From Flaveria trinervia (lineage: Eukaryota; Streptophyta; Magnoliopsida; Asterales; Asteraceae): 64,000 nucleotides of DNA. Location: positions 16,596,294-16,660,293 of the forward strand of contig CM046456.1 in NCBI GenBank assembly GCA_025506515.1, written 5' to 3'. A program made the position numbers and the translations under genes. Below, piece after piece: positions 23,043 to 34,488 of this stretch. The stretch's first letter is position 1, and every line of letters starts with the position of its first letter. The notes beneath the pieces were generated by a model. The model did no database searches, was not told the DNA's origin, and saw nothing but the letters and a program-made list of their open reading frames with translations.

Positions 23043-23396
23043 GATAGGCTTAAGCCCAGTACCATGAGTATAAAGGGTAAAGTTCATGGTTTTGATGAAA
23101 GGAAAAGATGTAATGACGAATGAATGAATGATGAAGATAATAATGATATTATCTATGTGTACGTATGTTGTATGATCGCATGAAAGTAAAGAACAGTTTT
23201 AACAAAAGAAAAGGATGTTTTATTATAAAACTAGAACTCACTCAGCAATGCTGACTTTTTGTGTTTCCTATTGGCAGGTAGTGATTGCTGAGGATGGCAC
23301 AGGCGGCTACTCAGCTCTTTTGGATGGCATCCATTTATATAATGCTTTTGTGATGTAATGCAACAATGTATTTTGTAACTAGTTAACGATGTATTA
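23043..23396 (+). repeat. Element A 5' LTR, distal part
   Basis: Contains the conserved palindrome GATAATAATGATATTATC (23136-23153), CTAGAACTCAC (23231-23241) and the block TTGGCAGGTAGTGATTGC with GCTGAGGATGGCAC. It stops at GTATTA where D begins. The last 140 bp or so of this LTR are missing here but present at the end of the 3' LTR. Confidence 0.85.
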
Positions 23397-23555
23397 TGTA
23401 ACATCTTGTATTTCGTTTAATTAATTATTAACCTTGTTTAATCTTGTAAGGACCATTGTAGTCATTTATGAAACTTGTGGGCCAGTTATGTTTGTTTTTT
23501 TATTTTACAATATTTCTTGAAAAGTTAACAACTTAAACAATTAAATTGTACACAA

Positions 23556-23712
23556 TAATAATAATAATAATAACTATAATACTAATGTTAATAATGCTAA
23601 TAATAATAATAATATTAAATAATAATAATAATAATTATATTAAAGAATAGTAATAATAATATTAACTAATAATAATAAAATTAAAAAATAATAATAATGA
23701 TAGTAATAATAA
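23556..23712. repeat. (AAT)n-type microsatellite region
   Basis: Runs of ATA/AAT trinucleotides with interruptions. Confidence 0.85.
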
Positions 23713-24559
23713 TTTATAAAAACTTTTAAACTTAAAATAAAGAGTAATGTTTAAAACTTAGTGTTTATTAACTCAACGAGGTTATTTTGTCATTTTAGAA
23801 ACCTTAAAAGAAAGTTTTAACATAAAATGTTAAACTAAAAACCAAAGGGGCCAATTGCGTAATTTACCAAACTTTCAAATCAAACTCCCGATTTTCCGGC
23901 CATATTCCGGCGAGCTCCGGCGGCCCTAAAAACCCATCAAAACCTTTCGTTTTTAAACCTAAACCGTCCCAAACAAATTTTTAGGTACGTTTTGAATCGT
24001 TAAGGGCACATTAATTCGTCTTTAAGCCGGTTATGGATGTCGATTTAGCTTGGTAACCGACGATCATCAAGTTCACAACCGTTTGACAATTAAACTCTCA
24101 TAATAATTCAATTAATCAAACGTACATAATCATTTATCTATCTCTAGTCTATTCTCATTGCCAATTTTTCCTGAAACACTCAAAATCACCAGAATCAAAC
24201 ATCACCTTCGTCGCGACCTGTAGTGGAGGTGTTCACCTTTAATCCAGCAGTTTGAACTCGAATTGATAAGGGGTTTCTAGTCCAACTTATCAAACGAAGC
24301 TACCCATAAGTTTAATTGGATTATCATCTTGTGCACCTTCAACCGCGACTTGTTTCTTCGATTGTTCATATCATCAACTCAAAACAAAACGGGTAATTAA
24401 ACGTTGTTATATTCTCGAATTTACAAGGGGAATCAAAGCCCTATGGTTATTTCAGTAATCGTTATCGTTTTGGTGATCAATTTTGGATTCAATCATTCTA
24501 GGGTTCTTAGTGATTTGGGGGTTATTTGGAGAAATATATTTAAATATTTACAGCGGGAT

Positions 24560-24655
24560 TTGTAACAAGATTGAGCTCTGGTCCAACTAGTTACAACGGT
24601 TACCTTGTACATAAGGGACCCGGGTTCGACCCCGGGTACCCTCATCCTTTTTATC
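24560..24655 (+). mobile_element. tRNA-related SINE-like head inside the D LTR
   Basis: A box-A-like TGGTCCAACTAGTTA (24579-24593) is followed about 30 bp later by a box-B-like GGTTCGACCCC (24623-24633) in a stem CCGGG/CCCGG, then T-rich sequence. No complete cloverleaf can be drawn, so it is not a tRNA gene. A SINE head or another pol-III-like relic fits best. Confidence 0.4.
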
Positions 24656-26184
24656 TTTAGTTTTTTTAAGTTTTTTTAATTACATAAAGTTTTAATATAT
24701 TGTTTATAATTTTAATTACCTTATTAACAAAAATATTTAGAAAATTATTAAATTAATTTTTAAAGGTTTTATAACTTATAACTCATAAATTTAATAAACT
24801 TTTAAAGAATAAAAAGGCTATAAAACATTATTAAGTCTTTTATATATTACAAATATATTATAGTCCAAACATAGATTATTTCAAAACACTTCAAACCTAC
24901 ATATTACAAATACTTTAAATGTTTAATCATATAAATGATTATTTAAATAAATATTTAAATAATTAATTATACATTTAATCATGTTATATCATATTTAGTT
25001 GATATTCTCTAAACTTTTATTTAAACTCTTGAAACCTAAAACAATAGATTATACTTCATTTTTACTAAAATCTTGTATTATAAGATGTTTTATAATAAAT
25101 AATTTTAAAAGTTCAAAACTTTATAAAATGATTTTAAATAATTTTAATGTCATTTAAATAAGTATTTAATTAATTCTCTTTATCAAATAATTAATTAATT
25201 ATCTCTTTTTCACACATTATACTTAATCTTTATTTAGAACAATAAACTAAATTATTGAATCATTTTTAATTATTACCGGTCTTAATTGATTTATACCATC
25301 TTTATTAAACTAAAACGTAAGCGATCCATTATTTTATTTAATTATTTAAACCCCCAAATTCCCAATTGAAACCCTAGTTCACACCTATTCATTAATCTTA
25401 CCTTTAAACTTAACCTTGGAATATATATATACGTTAGGTATCCTGTATAAAGGAATCGTTGGAGCATCGTTAATTCTTATTATCATCTTATTTATTTCAC
25501 GTGAGTATTTCTATACCCCTTTTATATTTTTACACTTTGGGGTGAAATATGTTACTTTATAAACTTTGCACTTGTAAACACGTTTGATTCTTGTAAACTT
25601 ATGGCATTTCACCTGTATGTTGTGATTAGTTGAACTTTGTGGCTATCATGTAATGTCAAATATATGTACAATCATTAACTATTGCTAGCCTAGCGAAATC
25701 ATAGATCTATGGGCCAAACAAGCCTGCTTGGTTGATCCAAGTACACTTAGCTAATTGTATATACTTTTAAATGTTTGAGACTTGTAAAACTTTATCGAGG
25801 TTTGATTGTGCATTCTGTCTTACATCCCTAGTTACTTTGTTCTCTAACTTACAACATGAATTGCCATCTTTTATATACTTATGTATCGAAAACTATGGAA
25901 ATCTCACCAACATTATGTTGACTTTTTAATTTTAACATGTTTCAGAAAATACTCAAGCTTGATCGCCATTTTTGAAGTTGTTCACACCTAGGAATGGACC
26001 TAGTTAACTTAATGAATGAGCTTGTTATATTTCTTATATTGTGTTCATATTTGAGACTTATGCTTGTAATGTACCTTTCAAACTTATGAATAATATATTT
26101 GGATTTAATAATAGCGTTATGTGGCTGTGAACGATCTTAACTCTCACTCCTCGACGTTTCCGTCGTCAAGGTTGGGGTGTGAGA

Positions 26185-26199
26185 TTTGTATAAGAGCCC
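26185..26199 (+). other. Decayed primer binding site of element D
   Basis: TTTGTATAAGAGCCC, similar to TTGGTATCAGAGCC, directly after the putative LTR end. Confidence 0.4.
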
Positions 26200-27611
26200 A
26201 TAACTATAGGGATTTAGTTTATTAGAAATGGTGACCTAGACTATAGTATGCATGAACCTTATAGAATTATAATTCTATCTTGTAATATATTTATATTTTG
26301 CATGCTACATAATGCTATGCCCTCTTATGTGTAATTTGATGCCTTAGCATAGGATTGTCTAAACATTGTTACTTGTCTCCCTAAACTTAACTTTGACTCT
26401 TTGATTCTCCCCGACAAATAAAGCTTTCTAAACTTATTCTCGACAACATGTGGAATCTACACTTATCATCATGAGGTTAATTCCTTAGACTCTATGTCTA
26501 ATCTATGAAATTCTCATCAAGGTTTTGATTTCATGAACTTTAGAAATTTGTGTGACACATAGACACCTGTATTCTGGATTTCCTGGCAAAAGGCCTTCGG
26601 GCTAAGGCAATCATATCGTATAAATCCTACGAGACTAGTTATGCTTACCTGTGGATCTCTAGGATGAGTGATAAACTATGGTCAACATACACAAGTTTCT
26701 AAGGCAAATGGATCAATTTACCTTGACGTGTCAACGTTTCCAAATAGTAATGTGTTACCAAATGGAACCATCCGGTTTATATTTAAAATATCAAAAATCC
26801 TTGATTCCTTGGACAAGTTTATCATCAAAACTCTAATATCTTCTCATTCCTATCATACAGAACATTCCCGTTAATATTGAACTCGTTATACTCCTTAATT
26901 CCCACGTTTAAACAACGTTATACGTTGTGCGCCTTATGTAACTATCTTCATACCTTGACCAACATGTACATGGATCTTAATATATCCAAGGGTATTGGTC
27001 GTCTAAACTGAATGGTTTTAAAACTTAAAATTATTACTTAGGGTTTTCAAATGTCCTTAAGGTGTGTCCTATATTGAAATCATGCAATGCCGAAATGTGG
27101 AATACCTGCATCCCGGGATACCTTGTCTAGGCAAGGTATACACATAAATTTGATTCGACCGTTGGATCCGTTTATCTGACCTGGAACTCATGAGATGGAT
27201 GTTCGCTTATAGGTACGCGTGTCCACCGTAAAGTTGTGGTTGACGTAACACTTTGAGAAGTCAAGGCATTTCCCTTTTATTTTGAACTGAACGTTTACAT
27301 CTCATTATTGTGTTGAATCACTTCCGTCATTGATCTTGTTTTCCTGACTTAAACCATTCAAGATTTGAGAACCTAACACAATTAACTCTGTTATCCTGAA
27401 CTTTAACCTTAAATCCTAGAAAGCATGATTTTCTTTTCCTGTTAATGTTACATTTATGTAATTTGAAGTTTATGAATTTCTAGCTGATATTCTCTTCGTT
27501 TGCTAAGTCGAGCTTTATAAAAACTTCAAACCGTTTCGCATCATAGGCAATGCAAGAGTCCGCAAGTCAACTTATGACTAAAGACACTTGTATCCCCTAA
27601 ATGATTCTATC
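26200..27611 (+). other. Non-coding internal region of element D
   Basis: No frame longer than about 70 codons and no gag or pol motif. It is probably leader or UTR sequence of the element. Confidence 0.45.
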
Positions 27612-28048
27612 TCATCAAAATAGGGGTGATTCCCTTACTTTGGTGATGACTTTCCATTCACTATTATTGTTCTTATGAAATCTCATCGTCAAGACAGAAG
27701 TGAATCTCATACCTTGATGACGATTTCCTTCTTTTTGTTTTTATGAATTCGTAGTTTACAATGGAATTACCTCCTTAAAATAGGAGTAAAATTTTGTATC
27801 TTGATGATGGTTTTCAATTTTTGTATTGTGTGTTTTATGAAATCCCATCCTCTAAATCGGGGTGATTTCCTTGTTTTGAGGACAGATTTCAATTATTTTC
27901 CTTTGGAACTCGTATTTCACAAATGAAATGACCCCACCAAAATAGGATTGAACCCCGTACTTTGGTGACAAAGGTCAGTTCTCGATTGTTTTCTTGTTAT
28001 TATGAAATTCAATCATCAAGATAGGCGTGAAATCCATACCTTGATGAT
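27612..28048 (+). repeat. Array of six degenerate hairpin units in element D
   Basis: Units of about 70-80 bp, each with a stem, the loop core TAGGxGTGAxTxCC and the closing stem. Stems: TCATCAAA/TTTGGTGA (27612-27619 with 27639-27646), TCATCGTCAAG/CTTGATGACGA (27683-27693 with 27713-27723), TCCTCTAAA/TTTTGAGGA (27848-27856 with 27874-27882), CACCAAA/TTTGGTG (27935-27941 with 27961-27967), ATCATCAAG/CTTGATGAT (28012-28020 with 28040-28048). A unit near 27770-27810 is decayed. Confidence 0.75.
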
Positions 28049-28106
28049 AATATCACCCGTTTAAAATTTTATGGATGGTATTTTCCTCAAATGAAATGAT
28101 CCCATC

Positions 28107-28777
28107 AGAGAAGGAGAAAAGAAGAGAAAAGCTTGGTTCGTATGGATTCGAGCATGGAAATCGAAGTGTAGCAAGTGGAATCGAAGCTCTACTCAAAGAG
28201 GTTGTCAAGGTGAGTTCTAGGACCCCTCTTTTACACATTTTCGACTGATTTTGGGGCTGGAACACATCAAAAACCCGTTTTTGAAAAGTTGGATGTTGAA
28301 CCCGAAAGTATGCTTATATGTATGTGTTTGATGCGTTTGGAGTTTGATTTTGGGATTGGTTATGCTGGTATGGTGTCGTGGTATGCTTACCTAAGGTTTA
28401 GAATGGTTGATTTGAGCTTAAATGAGGTTTGGAAGAGGTTGGAGGTCGAACATAGTGGCTGCAGTTCGGGATGAACTGCTTTCTGCACCCAGCTAGGGCT
28501 ATGCGACTAGAGGTCCATGTGTCCGAATGGCATGCGACTGCGTCCATACGCATGAAAGGAGTGCGGTTGAGGTTCATTCGTACGAGAGTAGTGTGACTGA
28601 GGGTCATACGCATGAGGGCTATGCGACTGAAGGAAATGCGGATGAAGGTCATGCGACCGAATGAAATGTGGATGAAGGTCATGCGCCCGAATGAAATGCG
28701 GATGAAGGTCATGCAACTGGAGTCCATACGTCTGTGAGTCATGTGATTGAGGTTCATACACACGAAAGGTGTGCGAC
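28107..28777 (+). repeat. Element A 3' LTR, proximal part (5'-truncated)
   Basis: Matches 19600-20245 of the 5' LTR, beginning at AGAGAAGGAG. Contains GTGAGTTCTAG (about 28209-28219), the hairpin GCAGTTC-GGGAT-GAACTGC (28461-28479) and GCGACTGAGG words. It ends at GTGCGAC, where E inserted. Confidence 0.85.
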
Positions 28778-30911
28778 TGTAAGGCCCCATTCTCGAGACG
28801 CTCACAGCTGGTAAATCATCGCACATAAAACATATACTTTGCATTTAATCATCAAAACATTGCAGCGGAAACATAAAACAAATGACATTTCATTTTATCA
28901 TAAAAAATTTTGCAAAATAATGCATCGTTTGTCGGTTACAAAATTACATTGTTGTATTACATCACAAAAGCTTTAAATAAATGGATGCCATCCAAAAGAG
29001 CTGAGTAGCCGCCTCGTGCCATCCTCAGCAACGTTTACCTGTCAACTGAAAATGTATAAAAGTCAGCGTTGCTCAGTGAGTTCTAGTTTTATAATAAAAC
29101 ATACGTAAAATTGTTATTTATTTCCTTTCAGAGCCATACTATACATTTCATTAGTTTGTGATCATGCATCATACGTACATACAGATAATATCATTATTAT
29201 CTTCCATTACGTTCGTTAACCTTCGTTCATTCATTAGATGTAGTGACATGTACATTACCCCGAACATTGTGCACGAAGCGGGTAACTGGGCCTGAGGTCT
29301 TTCATAGACCCTAAACATTGTGCACGAAGCTGACTCCAGTACCTAGGGCAAGTACATTCACCATTTATCTTTTCTTTTTCATTCCGGATCAATGCCATAT
29401 GCTATACCGCGAACATTATGCATGAAGCTGGTTACTGGGCCTGAGGTCTTTCATAGACCCCGAACAGTATGCACGAAGCTGACTCCAGTACCTAGGGCAA
29501 GTGGCAAGAATCCATACATATGGTCAATCACAAGGATTGGACCCCAGTGTGCATCCTTCTAGGGTAGCTAACCCACACACAGTTGAGCTAACACCCTTCA
29601 TTGGGTGTGGACCTCCATACATTTGCTTGCAAGACTTTTTACGTTCATTTATTCGTTAATGTATGCATTCATTCATCATGTTCCTCTTTCATTATCTTTC
29701 ACTTTACGTTACATAATACTTTCGGTTCATTCATTAACATAACACATAAAGCCATGGAAAGATAAACATTCATCATCATAGGAACATAACATAACATATC
29801 ATTCATACATCATCATACATGGCATCATTCATACATAACATACATCATGCATAACCATGCAACATCATCATCATACATAAGCATCAATCACAATACATAA
29901 CATGCCCCTCATACCATCTATGACCTGAAAAGTCAACTTATATAGTCCCCCGAGAATCTCCCAAGTCAAAGCCTACTTTACACATTTCCCCTAAAAATCA
30001 GAAAAATATTCTAAGTCCTTAGGCACATGGGCACTATGCAGGCGCATGAGCCACTTGGGTGCATGGGCCACTTGGGCGCATGAGCACTATTGGGGCGTAT
30101 GGCCCTACACTTAGTCATCCGACTAACATTTCTAGGCACATGGACCACTGTTCAGGCGCATGGGCTATACTTACACTGTGCTAAGGCAAATTTTGGGCGC
30201 ATGAGCTACTGTTTAGGCGCATGGCTTACACTTAATTCTTTCTTAGGCAATTTCAGGCGTATGAGCCTTATCTAGGCGCATGAGCATTCTGTAAAACATG
30301 ATTCGAGGATGTTTTCAACCCCAATCCTCAAACTCATCTGTTCTAAGCATAATGTGGCTATTCTAAACATGAGTAGCCTATAAACATTCAAGAACCAACA
30401 TCCAACATACACAATACATACGGGTATTTGCACTTAAACTTTGTAAAATCATTTTAATACGTTTTCAGCCCCAAAGATAGTTTAAAACATGTAAAAACCG
30501 GGGTCTAGAACTCACCTGGTGCAACTTGGGTGTTCTTCTTTTTAACCCGCTTGCAAAGAGTTCAAACACCTAAAAACAACACCAAAAACACACACACCCG
30601 AGCACAAACACAACCCATAAGCACATAAACACATAACCGGGATAAAATCCGTCATAAAAACATAAAAACCTTGAATTCTTACCTTGAATTCACCTCTCTT
30701 CTTCCTATTCTTCTTCAACCGAGAGCTTTCTCTCTCTAAAACCGAGAAAATATGGTGGAGTGAGGTGAGGGTGGGCGGCCATGCCCACCTTTACACCAAC
30801 TTTTGAAAGTTTTGTCCGTTTTGGACACTTTTAGTCCCTCCACTTGGACTTTATTGCCTTTCTTGCTTTTATTCTTTATTCCTTGTCTTTTAAAAATAAC
30901 CGGGTATTACA
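28778..30911 (-). repeat. 3' LTR of element E
   Basis: About 2.1 kb. Contains GAACATTGTGCACGAAGC repeats with the hairpin GGTCT-TTCAT-AGACC (about 29298 and 29444), the GATAAT/ATTATC palindrome (29186-29203) and repeats of GGCGCATG (30040-30290). The donor-like GTGAGTTCTAG is on the minus strand near 30505-30515. Confidence 0.9.
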
Positions 30912-30928
30912 AGTCCACCCTCTTATAT
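30912..30928 (-). other. Polypurine tract of element E
   Basis: Minus strand ATATAAGAGGGTGGACT directly before TGTAATACCCGG. Confidence 0.8.
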
Positions 30929-30949
30929 AGGTTTCGTCCCCGAAACCTG

Positions 30950-32010
30950 TTATTCCTCGAACAGATGAGGATAATGCTGCCTCATCTCCTCCTCAGCCTC
31001 CCATGTAGACTCGGATCCCTTCCTGTGCGTCCACTGTACACGCACAAGAGGAACTACTTTATTTCTCAGCCTTTTCTCAGCCTTACCTCGTTTCCTGAAT
31101 CGGATAATACCCTTCCAAGGTGAGACCTTCAACATAACCCGGTCACCCACCTGGAACTCGATCGGTCTGCGTCGTTTATTGGCATACGACTTCTGTCTAT
31201 CTTTCGCTGCCTTCATGAAGGCTTTAATCTTCTCAAGCTTCTTAGTCATAGCCTTGATTACCTCGATGCTCCCCAATTCCTTTTGACCAATATCACCCCA
31301 GCAAACGGGTGTTCTGCATCTCCTACCGTATAGCATCTTATATGGTGGCATGCCAATGCTGGCATGATAGCTATTGTTGTATGAGAATTCGGCTAATGGT
31401 AAGTGGTCATCCCAACTTCCCCCAAAATCAATCACACATGCCCGAAGCATGTCTTTCAGTGTCTGAATGGTCCTTTCTGACTGACCATCAGTTTGGGGAT
31501 GATAAGCCATGCTAATATGTAACCTCGTCCCCATAGCATCGTGGAATTTCTTCCAGAATTAGATGTAAACCGGGTGTCACGATCAGACACAATGGACACC
31601 GACACACCATGACGAGTTACAATCTCCTTGATGAATTGGTCAGCCAACCTCTCGGATTAATATGTCTCGCGGATCGGTAGGAAGTGAGCACTCTTCGTCA
31701 AATGGTCAACAATCACCCATATGGCATCGTATTCTTTCGGAGTACGTGGCAGTTTCGTAATGAAATCCATGGTGATGTGCTCCCACTTCCATTCCGGTAT
31801 ATCCAAAGGTTGGATATTCCCATACGGCTTCTGATGTTCCGCCTTCACTTGCAAACAAGTAAGGCACTTACTCACATACTCCACCACGTCACGCTTCATA
31901 CCCGGCCACCAATAGTCTTTCTTCATGTCTTGGTACATCTTGGTGGCACTAGGATGAATGGAGTATCGAGTCTTATGAGCTTCGTCCAAAATCCTTACAC
32001 ATAGATCCTC
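30950..32010 (-). pseudogene. Element E integrase with chromodomain-like tail (broken)
   Basis: YWWPGMKRDVVEYVSKCLTC and MDFITKLPRTPKEYDAIWVI are in frame up to about 31657. Then come a stop, SIVSDRDTRFTSN, a frameshift near 31557, HPQTDGQSERTIQTLKDM and FSYNNSYHASIGMPPYKM. YANKRRRPIEFQVGDRVMLK and VPLVRVQWTHRKGSESTW follow, ending in YPHLFEE. All three acidic catalytic residues are visible but in different frames. Part of the C-terminal domain is deleted near 31090: the frame jumps from the RFRKRGKAEKR stretch straight to the chromodomain-like tail. Confidence 0.85.
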
Positions 32011-33412
32011 GAAACGAGGAATCCACACCCGTCCAAATCGAGTTTTAACGCCAAGCGTGTTCTCACCCAATTCTCCAACCAGACCTCTCATTCCTTCAGA
32101 GTTTAGATGATCTTCTTTCAATGCCTCATCTTGAAACTCCTTGACTTGCTTCATTACATCAGAGGTCATGATCAGTTGGTATGCTTTCACCCGAATCGGC
32201 TCGGGCCTCTCCTTCCGGCTAAGAGCATCAGCCACCACGTTAGCTTTGCCCGGATGGTAATGGATCTCACAATCATAATCCTTTATGAGCTCCAACCATC
32301 GTCTCTGCCTCATATTCAGGTCCATCTGCTCAAAGAAGTACTTTAAGCTCTTGTGGTCGGTGAAGATGGTGCATTTCGTTCTATACAGATAGTGCCTCCA
32401 AATCTTTAGTGCAAAGACCACGGCTGCTAGCTCCAAGTCATGAGTGGGATAATTGACCTCATGAACCTTCAGTTGTCGGGATGTGTAGGCTATAACTTTT
32501 CTCTTTGCATTAACACACACCCCAACCCCGAGTAAGAAGCATCTGAATACACCACCAAATCTTCACTTCCATCGGGTAATGACAAGACAGGAGCTTGAGT
32601 CAACCTCACCTTTAAATCCTCGAACGCCTGTTCTTAAGCCTGACCCCACATAAACTTTACATCCTTTCGGGTCAACTTGGTCAGTGGAGAAGCGATCTTG
32701 GAAAAGTCTTGGATGAATCTTCTGTAGTAGCCCGCCAAGCCCAAGAAACTATGAATCTCGGATGGCGTCTTGGAGACTTCCATTGCATCACTGCCTGTAC
32801 CTTAGCCGGGTCCACCATAATCCCGTCGGGATTCACTACATGACCCAAGAACTGAATTTCACGCAACCAAAACACGCACTTGGAGAATTTTGCATACAAC
32901 TTCTCCCTTCTTAACGTCTCCAGAACCTCCTGAATGTGGCCGGCATGCTCAATCTCACTCTTTGAATAAATCAGGATATCACCAATGAACACAATAACTG
33001 ATTTATCCAACATAGGCTGACACACACAGTTCATCATATCCACAAAAGCAGCTGGCGCATTGGTCAAACCAAAGGACATGACAAGAAAATCGTAGTGACC
33101 GTAGCGCGTACGAAAAGCTGTTTTAGGGATATCCTGCTCCTTCACTTTCAGTTGATGGTAACTAGATCGAAGATCTATCCTCGAAAACCAACTGGCGCCT
33201 TGGAGCTGATCAAACAAATCGTCTATTCTTGGTAGGGGGTATTGGTTCTTCACTGTCAACTTGTTCAACTCTCGGTAGTCAATACACATCCTTATACTAC
33301 CGTCTTTCTTCTTCACAAATAGGACCGGAGCACCCCAGGGAGAGATACTCGGTCTAATGAACCCCTTATCGAGCAGCTCTTGCAACTGCTCCATTAGTTC
33401 TTTCATTTCCAT
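32011..33412 (-). pseudogene. Element E reverse transcriptase and RNase H (broken, catalytic Asp changed)
   Basis: RT motifs IDYRELNKLTVKNQYPLPR, RIDLRSSYHQLKV and TNAPAAFVDMMNCV are followed by VIVFIGDILIYSKSE, where the first Asp of the FIDD catalytic box is Gly (GGT, plus 32981-32983). A frameshift lies near 32770. RNase H contains VHEVNYPTHDLELAAVVFAL and TDHKSLKYFFEQMD with HYHPGKANVVADALSRKE. This copy could not make an active RT. Confidence 0.88.
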
Positions 33413-34305
33413 GGGAGCTAACCGATACGGTGCTTTGGTAACGGGTTAAGCACCGGGTATCAGATCAATTTGGAACTCAATCTCGCGATCCGGTGGCACA
33501 CCGGATAAGTCTTCCGGGAACACGTTCGGAAAGTCACACATAACTGGTACATCCGATAGTTGTGGTGTTGGCACGCCCACGTCCTTTACGTAGGCCAAGT
33601 AGGCACTACATCCACGCCTCATGCACTTTCCCACCACCGCCATCGAAATCACTTTCGGGATCGTCGTGACTCGATCGCCATAAACTGTCACCTTATCCCC
33701 GTCAGGTGTTGTCAATCGGATCTTCTTCTTGCGACACATAATATTTGCTTCATAGCCCACCAACCAATCCATTCCTAGGACTACATCGAAACCGCCTAAA
33801 GTCATCACGAATGGTCTGACAGGAAACTTATGACCGTCTAGTTCTATGTCACAACCTTCTATGACCTCAAAAATCCTTGTAGAGTTACCTATGGCAGTTT
33901 CTACCTCGAAGGGCTCATCAATACATCTACTATTATTGGGAAACTTAGCACAAAAAGCAGCATAAATGAAACTCCTACCGGCACCAGAATCAATCAAAAC
34001 AGATGCAAGAGTTTGGTTTACTAGAAACATAGCTGACACCACGTCGGGGTCTGTTCTAGCCTCCTCCCGAGTCATCGTGAAAGCTCGGGCGCTTGTCTTC
34101 TGTCCTTCTCCTCCCGCCTTCTTCACCCTGGAACCCTCGGCCCTTGGCTTCTTACACTCCTTGCTCATGTGACCACTTCCCCCGCAGTTGAAACACTTCA
34201 TGCCTCCACAATATCTAGCCATATGGCCAGGCTTCCCACACTTGAAACAAATATTCGACCCCCATCTACACTCTCCACCGTGCTCCTTCCCGCACTTGCC
34301 ACACT
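33413..34305 (-). pseudogene. Element E gag C-terminus and protease (broken)
   Basis: CGKCGKEHGGECRWG, CFKCGKPGHMARYC and the second knuckle CFNCGGSGHMSKECKK are followed by protease VLIDSGAGRSFIYAAF and FDVVLGMDWLVGYEANIM. The linker CDFPNVFPEDLSGVPPDREI ends at an in-frame TAA (33446-33448), after which the RT frame continues. The sequence upstream of the first knuckle is deleted. Confidence 0.85.
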
Positions 34306-34488
34306 TCTCTCTCTAAAACCGAGAAAATATGGTGGAGTGAGGTGAGGGTGGGCGGCCATGCCCACCTTTACACCAACTTTTGAAAGTTTTGTCCTTTTTG
34401 GACACTTTTAGTCCCTCCACTTAGACTTTATTACCTTTCTTGCTTTTATTCTTTATACCTTGTCTTTTAAAAGTAACCGGGTGTTACA
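34306..34488 (-). repeat. Remnant of the 5' LTR of element E
   Basis: Matches 30728-30911 of the 3' LTR almost base for base, starting in a CTCTCTCT run that is also near the deletion junction, so a microhomology-driven deletion is likely. Confidence 0.85.

Larger units (their letters stand above)
23397..26184 (+). repeat. Putative 5' LTR of element D
   Basis: Begins TGTAAC and ends near GGTTGGGGTGTGAGA, just before TTTGTATAAGAGCCC, which resembles a decayed initiator-tRNA-Met primer site. About 2.8 kb and AT-rich, with no coding capacity. It includes (ATA)n and a SINE-like piece. The other LTR is absent, so the limits rest on this one copy. Confidence 0.5.
23397..28106 (+). mobile_element. 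Fragment of a different LTR retroelement, D
   Basis: Starts TGTAACATCTTG at 23397 inside the distal 5' LTR of A. It has an LTR-like stretch to about 26184, a primer-site-like sequence and a non-coding internal region with a hairpin array. It ends abruptly at 28106 against truncated LTR sequence of A, so its 3' half and the interior of A were lost, perhaps in one deletion. No gag or pol is recognisable. Confidence 0.6.
28778..34488 (-). mobile_element. Ty3/gypsy element E (subfamily II LTR), internally deleted
   Basis: Both outer ends are present (TGTAAGGCCCC at 28778, GGTGTTACA at 34488) with a perfect target duplication GCGAC (28773-28777 and 34489-34493). Internally, the gag N-terminal part, the primer site and nearly all of the 5' LTR are missing. 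The CCHC region at about 34305 runs straight into the last 183 bp of LTR. Since the target duplication is intact, the deletion came after insertion. Confidence 0.9.

Noticed and set aside
24560..24655. A genuine tRNA gene
   Set aside because: The T-arm is good but no acceptor stem or anticodon arm can be drawn, so only a SINE-like call is given.
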